Shown here: one piece after another, positions 7,397 through 13,022 of the stretch
Position numbering within the stretch: the first letter of the stretch is position 1
Layout of the letters: the number at the start of each line of letters is the position of its first letter
Assembly (NCBI GenBank): GCA_026414245.1
Contig: JAOAJJ010000014.1
Span: forward strand, 1 to 13,622
DNA: 13,622 nucleotides
Source: Candidatus Bathyarchaeota archaeon
Lineage (GTDB): Archaea; Thermoproteota; Bathyarchaeia; Bathyarchaeales; DTEX01
Reading direction: 5' to 3'
Program-made: the position numbers and the translations under genes
The notes under the pieces: model-generated
The model's database searches: none
The model's input: only the letters and a program-made list of their open reading frames with translations
Told to the model about the DNA's origin: nothing

Positions 7397-8410
7397 CTAT
7401 TGTGGCTTGTAGGATCGGTTAATAGCTATCTCCGCTATATCAGCTGAGTACTCCGCTATCCGCAATATGCTATCACGTAACGCGCAGCAGGAACATATGG
7501 CTTCCGCACTCTTTTCTTCCGAGAAGGTTAAAATAGCAATTTCCTCATTTAACTTCTCTATTACAGTATTACTCTCAATAATATCGTTTAAGTCCTTCGC
7601 CTCATTAGACAATAGGGCGTTTACCGCCCTATCAAAGAGAGACACTGCATCATAGCCGACATTACATATTTTCTCCCGAAGAACATCAGAAATACTTTTC
7701 CTCCTTCCCTTAAGCATTATTACATGTTTCGCGACGTTAGCAGCCTGATCCGCGATCTGCTCTATGCGGTGGATTAAAGTTTGATAGTCAAGGCAGTCGA
7801 TAGCGTCGAGCCCAAGTTCATTCGCTAATGCGGGATCTATGGCCGCCTTACGAATCAGCCTTAAGAGGAAGAATGAGAAGCGATCCACTTCATCATCAAG
7901 GCTGTAGACTGATCTGGCTAAGTCAGAGTTCTGATCTCTGAGGGATGTGAAGGCGTCACGGCACATTGAGCTGGAGACTTTATGCATTCTTGAAATCCCC
8001 ATCTGGACGGAGCCTTTTGATTCATCCAGAAACGTCACCATACTGACTTCCTTCGCATCCGCCTCCATGATGCGCATGTAAAGCGCTTGAGCGGTTCTCT
8101 GAATAATCTTCTGTTGAGATATGGTGAAGAAGTTTCTTGAGACAAGTTTAATATTTGAGTAGCCGTTAAGGTAGCAGGCGATTATCTTCCGGGATATAAA
8201 TGAGTGCTTCTCGTCCGGCTCTACATAAAGCGTTATGCTCTTCTCCTCAGATTCCTTCTTTAACCCTGGATAAATCATTAAGGAGCGGTCTCGGCTAATG
8301 GCTACTGAAACTACATCTCCAGGCTTCAGTCCAGCCAATTGAACCCAATATTTTGGAAGAGAGATAACAAGCGATGATCTTCCAAGGGAAATTATTCTTC
8401 TCTGCTCCAT
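7397..8410 (-). CDS. AbrB-PhoU fusion, phosphate-uptake-type regulator
   Basis: Residues about 4-50 form an AbrB/SpoVT swapped-hairpin DNA-binding domain (RRIISLGRSSLVISLPKYWVQLAGLKPGDVV, strand-turn-strand with KPGD). A linker domain follows to about 130. Then residues about 135-335 are all-helical, with the two PhoU repeats and the acidic metal-site segments typical of PhoU (for example YSLDDEVDRFSFFLLR and QIADQAANVAKHV). In archaea this fusion is annotated as a phosphate-uptake regulator. In bacteria PhoU restrains PstSCAB, but no pst or pho transporter lies in the window, so the target is open. The promoter carries nested inverted repeats that could be its own operator. It converges on the MtdB-like gene with six bases between stops. 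No terminator fits that gap, so the 3' ends of the transcripts probably overlap. Confidence 0.88.
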   Translation of the reverse strand: MEQRRIISLGRSSLVISLPKYWVQLAGLKPGDVVSVAISRDRSLMIYPGLKKESEEKSITLYVEPDEKHSFISRKIIACYLNGYSNIKLVSRNFFTISQQKIIQRTAQALYMRIMEADAKEVSMVTFLDESKGSVQMGISRMHKVSSSMCRDAFTSLRDQNSDLARSVYSLDDEVDRFSFFLLRLIRKAAIDPALANELGLDAIDCLDYQTLIHRIEQIADQAANVAKHVIMLKGRRKSISDVLREKICNVGYDAVSLFDRAVNALLSNEAKDLNDIIESNTVIEKLNEEIAILTFSEEKSAEAICSCCALRDSILRIAEYSADIAEIAINRSYKPQ

Positions 8411-8441
8411 ATGTTTCTCAAGAATAATTATATTTAAGTGG

Positions 8442-8469
8442 AATATATACTTTTAAGTATCGTATATAT
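8442..8469 (-). promoter_or_regulatory. Promoter and possible operator of the AbrB-PhoU gene
   Basis: On the minus strand a TATA-like AGTATATATTC centred near 8446 is about 35 bases before the ATG at 8410. Two inverted repeats are nested here: ATACTT-TT-AAGTAT at 8447-8460, and ATATATAC (8443-8450) with GTATATAT (8462-8469). AbrB-type dimers bind such short AT-rich palindromes, so autoregulation is plausible. The AT-rich composition makes chance repeats possible. Confidence 0.4.
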
Positions 8470-8581
8470 CAATAAAATCACATTAGTTGCCAAGAGCCCT
8501 TTAAATACCTATGGTGATAGAGAAGACGGCTAGAAACAAAGTAGTTTTATAGACGGCTTAATAGTTATGGCGGAAAACGTT

Positions 8582-8908
8582 TTAGATAGGTTTATATATC
8601 TTCATGTATCTTCCGCCTGAAACATATGTAATTACGCCCTGCCGATGCAATTCCTCCAGAAAATCTTTTGCAATGCTCAGGCGTAGGTTAAAGCGTGAGG
8701 CTACGGCATAAGGCGTTAAAACCTTCATTTTCTGTATCTCCTTTATAATTTTATCGTCTCTTGGGCTTGGTGGAATTACGCCTGCAACCTTTTTCTCTAC
8801 GCGTGCAGTCTCCTTAGGCTTCCCCTCTTTTTTCCCCTCCTTCTTCTGCGCCTCCCTCATCAAAGCTTTTTCAGCCTGTGAAAGCGTTAATCTTTTCTTT
8901 CCACCCAT
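8582..8908 (-). CDS. rps25e: 30S ribosomal protein S25e
   Basis: The 108-residue protein has the family's two parts. The N-terminal 45 residues are lysine-rich and disordered-looking (MGGKKRLTLSQAEKALMREAQ, KKEGKKEGKPK), suited to rRNA binding. Residues about 48-106 form a winged helix with the S25 signature: DDKIIKEIQKMKVLTPYAVASRF, then SIAKDFLEELHRQGVI and a YVSGGRYMKIYKP end. S25e is a small-subunit head protein of eukaryotes and of TACK/Asgard archaea, and is generally missing from euryarchaea, so it is the best lineage marker here. A GGGGGAG purine run lies about 11 bases before the ATG, and ATTATAAAT at 8967-8976 is a likely TATA box. It is 95 bases downstream of the radical SAM gene. 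Confidence 0.95.
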   Translation of the reverse strand: MGGKKRLTLSQAEKALMREAQKKEGKKEGKPKETARVEKKVAGVIPPSPRDDKIIKEIQKMKVLTPYAVASRFNLRLSIAKDFLEELHRQGVITYVSGGRYMKIYKPI

Positions 8909-8966
8909 TTTAGATTTCGCTCCCCCCGGGATAATATTTGGCTAAAAGAGAAGAATGAAAGTCTAC

Positions 8967-8976
8967 AATTTATAAT
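8967..8976 (-). promoter_or_regulatory. Probable TATA box for S25e
   Basis: On the minus strand AATTATAAAT lies about 60 bases before the S25e ATG. It would give a leader of roughly 35 bases holding the GGGGGAG ribosome site. A promoter here fits a highly expressed ribosomal gene that needs its own transcription separate from the radical SAM gene. Confidence 0.4.
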
Positions 8977-9003
8977 TTTCTCCATTCAAGGGCGTTTTGA
9001 TTG

Positions 9004-10494
9004 CTAAGTAACTGCGCTCAACTCAACCCTATGCTTCGCCCTCCACTCCTCAACTGAAACGCCCATAGACTTCTCGATGACCGGTCTATGTATAGAGTTC
9101 ATTGTGCAGAAGGGTATTATTCTTCCATCTGGAATAGCGTAATGTATAACGCAGCGCTGCACCCTCTCCAAGTCGAAATTATATGGATCCATGAAATGCA
9201 TGGCGGATATCATAAGCATCCTTCTATGCAAGTCTCCCAGAGCCTTATAGCTCCCAGTCTTTAGAACCGGCCATATATATTTTTTAAGCATGCTAAACCT
9301 TACATAACGTAATGCTCCAATCAGATGCATTTTTGCCCTAATATCATGACCCCTTGAAGCCTCCTCATAAACCTTCTTCATAGACTCAATGAATTTATCT
9401 ACATTCGCGTATTTTGTTATGGGCACCATCCGTCCATTCTCAATAAACACGTATGTTGCCATCCCACAATGTGGGTGGGCTGTAAACTCTACGTAACGCC
9501 TATTCTTTATAGCGCCAACAGCCTTAGATACTGGAACAACTGTTGGCACCGGATAAAAGTCGGATGCTTTTATCTGACCATTCGTTTGTTCTTCGACGAG
9601 CTTCATCCAATCCGGTATAGTTATGCGCATGCTCATGCGCTCCTCAACCGGTATTCTGCCGCACAAAGATACCGGTTGAAAATTCACGCATCTAACCACA
9701 TCGAAATTTTTTATGGCGAAGCTAATTATGTCGCCAACCTCATGGTCATTAACACCTCTAACGAGCGTACAGACCAAAACGATGCTGTCGATGCCAGCCT
9801 TTCTACAGTTCTCTATAACTTTATTCTTAACCTCAACTAAATCAACACCTCTAGTAAACTTATAGACGTCAGACGATACGCCGTCAAACTGCAGATAGAT
9901 TGTGCTAACACCCGCCTCCTCAAGAGACCTGCAGAAATCTAGATCTGAAGCCATCCTAAGCCCATTGGTGTTAACTTCAACATGCTTAAACCCTAGATCC
10001 TTAGCCATCCTAATTATCTCAGTCAAGTCCTCTCTAATGGTCGGCTCACCGCCTGAGATCTGTAAAGCCTCTGCTGGGACCGGCCTATTATTTCTTAAGT
10101 TTATAAGCATTCCTCTTATCTCGTTTATAGTTGGCTCGTAAACGTAGCCTGTTGTTCCGGCGGTTGCAAAGCAGACTGGGCAGCGCATGTTACATCGATT
10201 CGTCACATCTATTATTGCGAGCACAGTATGTGATTTATGCTGCGGGCAGATTCCACAGTCGTATGGGCAGCCGTTCCGCGTCACGGTTCTCGGATTTTCG
10301 AGGCTTTCGCCTATAAAATCAAACTTCTTTGCCCGCTCATAGATTTCATAATCAGACCAGTAGATGTCTCTGAACGAGCCATGTTCAGGGCACTCTTTCG
10401 CAATGTAGACAATATTATTCTCTTCAAATACGATAGCATCTAGAACTCTTAAGCATTCTGGACAAATGCTTTTTGTTCGTTTTAATTCCTTCAT
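9004..10494 (-). CDS. tes: Radical SAM tetraether-lipid synthase-like protein
   Basis: The 496-residue protein closely follows MJ0619-type tetraether synthase. That enzyme joins phytanyl chains of archaeol lipids by carbon-carbon coupling to make membrane-spanning GDGT-type lipids. The radical SAM motif CxxxCxxC is C101, C105, C108 in TNRCNMRCPVCFA, with SGGEPT at 147-152. N-terminal metal ligands C11, C14, C35 and H38 (CPEC ... CPEH) and C76, C80, C83 (GCPYDCGICP) fit the extra metal centres of the family, as do C343, C448 and C463. YLQFDG at 200-205 and ITIPDW at 291-296 are also family-typical. A TATA box at 10536-10545 and a GTGAT ribosome site seven bases before the ATG support the start. 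A related radical SAM lipid or cofactor enzyme of the same COG cannot be fully excluded. Confidence 0.82.
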   Translation of the reverse strand: MKELKRTKSICPECLRVLDAIVFEENNIVYIAKECPEHGSFRDIYWSDYEIYERAKKFDFIGESLENPRTVTRNGCPYDCGICPQHKSHTVLAIIDVTNRCNMRCPVCFATAGTTGYVYEPTINEIRGMLINLRNNRPVPAEALQISGGEPTIREDLTEIIRMAKDLGFKHVEVNTNGLRMASDLDFCRSLEEAGVSTIYLQFDGVSSDVYKFTRGVDLVEVKNKVIENCRKAGIDSIVLVCTLVRGVNDHEVGDIISFAIKNFDVVRCVNFQPVSLCGRIPVEERMSMRITIPDWMKLVEEQTNGQIKASDFYPVPTVVPVSKAVGAIKNRRYVEFTAHPHCGMATYVFIENGRMVPITKYANVDKFIESMKKVYEEASRGHDIRAKMHLIGALRYVRFSMLKKYIWPVLKTGSYKALGDLHRRMLMISAMHFMDPYNFDLERVQRCVIHYAIPDGRIIPFCTMNSIHRPVIEKSMGVSVEEWRAKHRVELSAVT

Positions 10495-10535
10495 GCTTTA
10501 TCACTTTAGGCATATAGAAGAAAATTTAGCATTTA

Positions 10536-10545
10536 GTTATATAAG
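10536..10545 (-). promoter_or_regulatory. TATA box for the tetraether-synthase-like gene
   Basis: On the minus strand CTTATATAAC, preceded by a purine-rich GAAATTT that could serve as BRE, ends 41 bases before the ATG at 10494. The transcript would begin near 10515 with a leader of about 20 bases. This indicates transcription independent of the malate dehydrogenase gene 71 bases upstream. Confidence 0.55.
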
Positions 10546-10565
10546 AAATTTTTCAAAACCCTTTT

Positions 10566-11495
10566 TCAATGATCTGTTGAACAGACACTTTCTATAGATC
10601 TCCTTATATTACTGGCGCCCGAATAGAACGCTTCTCTCTCGTCTTCGTTGAGCTCCCATTCAATTATTGCCTTAATACCCCTCCTGCCCAATATAACCGG
10701 TACACCTATACTTACGCCCGTTAAACCGTATTCACCATTTAAAATCGCCGAACATATATAGGTCTTCTTTTCATCCATCAAAATAGCTTCAACCATGTTT
10801 ACAGTATTGTTTGCCGGCGCGTAAACCGTCGCACCTTTCTTCGAGATAACTGCTAAAGCTGATTGTCTAAGCTCCTCCATAATCTCAGATTTTTCAGATG
10901 CTGTGAACTCTACCCTCTCATTCCTAATTTTTACTTTACTGAAAACTGGCACCTGTCTCTCTCCATGCTCACCTATCACGTAGGCTTCGACCTCTAAAAC
11001 AGGCACATTATATCTTTTGCTAAGAATATGTCTGAATCTAGCGGAGTCCAGCATACCAGCGCTGCCTATAACCCTCTCTCGTGGAAAACCAGTGCTTCTC
11101 CATAGAAGATAATTCATTATGTCAACCGGGTTTGTCAGAGTTATTATAACTGGTTCTCCACCTATCTCCCTAACGTTTCTAGCCACATCATCTATTATCT
11201 TCTTATTCACTTCAAGTAAGTCAAGCCTAGTCTTTATTTCCGGCGTTCTAGGTTTACCGGCAGATATAATAATGATCTGTGAATCGCCCGCATTGCTGTA
11301 GTCTCCAGCATACACTTTAGTATTATTTCTGAAGGCAATAGCCTGCCCTATATCGGCAGCGTTCCCCTCGGCTAAATCCCTGAGAATATCTATGAGAACG
11401 ATCTCGTCGACTAAACCCCTATTTGCCAATTCATACGCTATACATGAGCCCAGATTGCCGACGCCGATTACACTCACCTTGCTTCTACCGTGCAT
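10566..11495 (-). CDS. mdh: LDH-like malate dehydrogenase
   Basis: This NAD-type 2-hydroxyacid dehydrogenase of 309 residues interconverts malate and oxaloacetate. The Rossmann motif is GVGNLG at 11-16, and Asp36 ends strand 2 (EIVLIDI), favouring NAD over NADP. TNPVD is at 121-125, the catalytic pair is Asp150 with His177 (IGEHGE), and substrate-binding Arg153 is in LDSARFR. Arg83 in the active-site loop (KPRTP) points to malate rather than lactate, where Gln is usual. The loop Arg83 to Arg90 spans seven steps, one more than the common RKPGMxR loop, so the specificity call carries some doubt. A TATA-like GATATTTAAG at 11519-11528 lies about 28 bases before the ATG, suggesting a leaderless mRNA. 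No ribosome site is visible. Confidence 0.9.
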   Translation of the reverse strand: MHGRSKVSVIGVGNLGSCIAYELANRGLVDEIVLIDILRDLAEGNAADIGQAIAFRNNTKVYAGDYSNAGDSQIIIISAGKPRTPEIKTRLDLLEVNKKIIDDVARNVREIGGEPVIITLTNPVDIMNYLLWRSTGFPRERVIGSAGMLDSARFRHILSKRYNVPVLEVEAYVIGEHGERQVPVFSKVKIRNERVEFTASEKSEIMEELRQSALAVISKKGATVYAPANNTVNMVEAILMDEKKTYICSAILNGEYGLTGVSIGVPVILGRRGIKAIIEWELNEDEREAFYSGASNIRRSIESVCSTDH

Positions 11496-11518
11496 AAATT
11501 AATTTAAGCGGCAATAAC

Positions 11519-11528
11519 CTTAAATATC
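11519..11528 (-). promoter_or_regulatory. TATA box for the malate dehydrogenase gene
   Basis: On the minus strand GATATTTAAG is centred about 28 bases before the ATG at 11495. Archaeal transcription starts about 25 bases from the TATA centre, so the mRNA would begin at or next to the start codon. That fits the lack of a ribosome site. Confidence 0.5.
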
Positions 11529-11599
11529 TTCAACCGAGATAGTGATAGTAGCCACTAATTTTCTGGAAATAAAAGGGGTTGGAAAGGTGATTTAAGAAC

Positions 11600-11979
11600 A
11601 TGAAGAAAATTAGAATTATAAGCGATAGGATCGGCGCCGTTGAAGCGGAGCTCCTGGAGGATAAGAATCCAAAAACAGCCGCAGCTATCTGGGAGAAGCT
11701 TCCTTTTGAAGCAAGAGCCAACAGGTGGGGTGACGAAATATACTTCACTATACCCGTAGAGATAGGTGAAGAGAATTCCCAAGAGATCGTCGAAGTCGGA
11801 GATATAGGCTACTGGCCCCCGGAAGAGGGTTCTGCATTTTCTTTGGGCCGACGCCGATAAGCCGGGGGAACGAAATTAGGCCGGCGGATCCAGTTAATGT
11901 CTTTGGGAAAGTGGTTGGAGACCCGAAAATATTTAAGCAGGTTAAAACCGGGGATAAAATAAGAGTTGAGAGAGCATAA
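11600..11979 (+). pseudogene. Cyclophilin-like (TM1367-type) protein gene with a frameshift
   Basis: The first frame (from ATG 11600) gives a typical start of the cyclophilin-like fold family: LPFEARANRWGDEIYFTIPV and VEVGDIGYWPPEEGSAF. It then runs off into SLGRRR and stops at 11860. The expected continuation is in the -1 frame from 11842: FGPTPISRGNEIRPADPVNV, a VVGDP block and a TAA at 11977-11979. The two parts together give about 125 residues, the family's usual size. Homologues read roughly AFCIFFGPTP here. The DNA GCATTTT at 11834-11840 followed by CTTTGGG is what remains if one of two tandem GCATTTT units was lost (7 bases, shifting the frame). A strong ribosome site GGTGAT lies eight bases before the ATG. 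The second half is free of stops, so the lesion is recent or a sequencing error. The family's biochemical role is unknown. Confidence 0.82.
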
Positions 11980-12165
11980 TTATCTCCTGTAGGCTATCGG
12001 GTACACTCAATTTATTATTTTTTATCGCATTCTCCAGTCGATGCGAGATTAGGGTCTCTGATTTGCTTGAGAGAAATTTATAAGCTTTAGGGCGGCTTAG
12101 TGAAAAAATAAAAGTCGAGTTTAAGGTTTATGGGCTTTTTCTATTTGCTTAAAACTCTTTTTACC
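11980..12165. other. Spacer with U-rich terminator-like tract and two small hairpins
   Basis: No protein gene is supported here. A T-rich run at 12009-12024 after the cyclophilin-like gene could end its transcript. Two short inverted repeats follow closely: TCGCAT (12025-12030) with ATGCGA (12041-12046), and TCTCT (12055-12059) with AGAGA (12070-12074). Directly after is AAATTTATAAGC at 12074-12085, TATA-like on both strands. A small RNA is conceivable, but no known RNA family is recognised. Confidence 0.35.
12009..12024 (+). terminator. U-rich terminator-like tract
   Basis: About 30 bases after the TAA of the cyclophilin-like gene the plus strand reads AATTTATTATTTTTTA, a U-rich run of the kind that ends archaeal transcripts without needing a hairpin. 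Confidence 0.35.
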
Positions 12166-12468
12166 TTACATGTTAATTATAATTTTATCTGAAAGTTTCA
12201 TCTCCATCAGCTCTAGGGTTGCTGAAATCGGCTTAAATTCTCCGCGTTGCCCCACTTCATATTCTATGGTGAGCCTCGTTGGCTTATCGGTAGCATTATG
12301 CTTATTGATCTCCTCAATTATTTTTCTAGCTAAATCCGTCCAAGCCCTTTTATTTCCATCCTTTACTTCAGCCGGAGCCTTCGTGTAAAACGTTGAATAA
12401 AACCATCTTTTAGCTTTGAACAGCGCGCCCCTACTCGTGGGCGTTATTCTGAACCTTTGAACCGGCAT
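12166..12468 (-). CDS. Unrecognised 100-residue protein
   Basis: I do not recognise this family. The protein is small, soluble-looking and without cysteines, signal peptide or membrane segment. The first 30 residues are basic and aromatic (MPVQRFRITPTSRGALFKAK, then RWFYSTFYT). A helix with ARKIIEEINKHN (about 47-58) follows, then two β-rich segments (TRLTIEYEV and PISATLELMEMKL). It is likely real: AGGAGAT at 12482-12476 is a strong ribosome site seven bases before the ATG, a TATA box lies at 12511-12521, and amino acid use is ordinary. The charge pattern would allow nucleic-acid binding, but no motif proves it. The neighbours, a broken cyclophilin-like gene and tRNA-Pro, give no functional hint. 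Confidence 0.7.
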   Translation of the reverse strand: MPVQRFRITPTSRGALFKAKRWFYSTFYTKAPAEVKDGNKRAWTDLARKIIEEINKHNATDKPTRLTIEYEVGQRGEFKPISATLELMEMKLSDKIIINM

Positions 12469-12510
12469 CTACATCATCTCCTAAATGAAACAATATAAAC
12501 ACTGAAAACT

Positions 12511-12521
12511 ATAATATAAAT
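12511..12521 (-). promoter_or_regulatory. TATA box for the 100-residue protein gene
   Basis: On the minus strand ATTTATATTAT lies about 45 bases before the ATG at 12468. The transcript would start near 12490, leaving a leader of about 20 bases with the AGGAGAT ribosome site. Confidence 0.5.
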
Positions 12522-12617
12522 AGTGTGGAAAAATACACATTCAGCATAAATCAAGTTGGAAGAAAAATATTCTATCTAAGGATTTTGAGGAGGCAACATT
12601 TTTAACTTCAAAACTAA

Positions 12618-12627
12618 AAATATATTA
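12618..12627 (+). promoter_or_regulatory. TATA box for tRNA-Pro
   Basis: AAATATATTA is centred about 37 bases before the first base of the mature tRNA, a usual distance for archaeal tRNA promoters, which rely on an upstream TATA box. Confidence 0.55.
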
Positions 12628-12659
12628 AGTGAAAAAATAACATAAACTAGCTATAATTC

Positions 12660-12737
12660 GGGGTCGTCGGCTAGCTTGGTCTAGGCTACGAGGCTTGGGC
12701 CCTCGTGACCCAGGTTCAAATCCTGGCGACCCCACCA
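12660..12737 (+). tRNA. trnP(UGG): tRNA-Pro, anticodon UGG
   Basis: The cloverleaf closes completely. The acceptor GGGGTCG (12660-12666) pairs with CGACCCC (12727-12733), with discriminator A12734 and an encoded CCA at 12735-12737. The D stem GGCT/GGCT contains two G-U pairs and a loop with A14, G15, G18-G19 and A21. The anticodon stem CGAGG/CCTCG frames the loop CTTGGGC, giving anticodon UGG at 12696-12698 followed by G37, as in proline tRNAs. The variable region is four bases. The T stem CCAGG/CCTGG encloses TTCAAAT. There is no intron. UGG can read several proline codons by wobble. Confidence 0.97.
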
Positions 12738-13022
12738 CTGGGAACATACGGTTCCTAAATTATCTCCCTTTCTCCTTCCACCTACGAAGCACAACTTATT
12801 TCTTGGATAAGCGTATTCTTGCAGACCCTTGAAATATTTAAGCCAGGTTTAGAGCTTTTTCCAAAACTTCCGGGTTGATTCTTACGCTGAAAACACTGCT
12901 CTGGTAAATTTATGTGCCTATATAAAGCTCTCTGGATGTTTTGAAAAATCTTATAGTTTAGGGATAAAAGGATGAAGCTCCTCCCCCGCTTCTAATGCTT
13001 TTTGTGGAGTGCTCGGCGCCTC
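12738..13022. other. Spacer between tRNA-Pro and the glycoside hydrolase gene
   Basis: No intact gene is visible on either strand. On the minus strand a TATA-like CTTTATATAGG (12914-12924) precedes a short open stretch reading SVFSVRINPEVLEKALNLA, which ends at a stop near 12840 and has no start codon. It resembles the N-terminal strand and first helix of a ribbon-helix-helix antitoxin, and may be a gene remnant or chance. No repeat, attachment-site copy of the tRNA 3' end or RNA gene is seen. Confidence 0.3.

Noticed and set aside
8513..8620. Tiny plus-strand frames of 13 and 17 codons with upstream TATA-like DNA near the S25e end
   Set aside because: They are too short to judge, overlap S25e or spacer, and have no ribosome site.
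9469..9840. Plus-strand open frame of 123 codons inside the radical SAM gene
   Set aside because: It is antisense to conserved Tes-type sequence with no signal for translation.
11530..11782. Two minus-strand frames of about 72-75 codons over the cyclophilin-like gene
   Set aside because: They are antisense to the recognised fold motifs (WGDEIYF, GYWPP) and lack starts with ribosome sites.
11834..11845. Programmed -1 frameshifting in the cyclophilin-like gene
   Set aside because: The site lacks an X-XXY-YYZ slippery heptamer, and a simple shift would leave the product two residues shorter than the family at a conserved strand.
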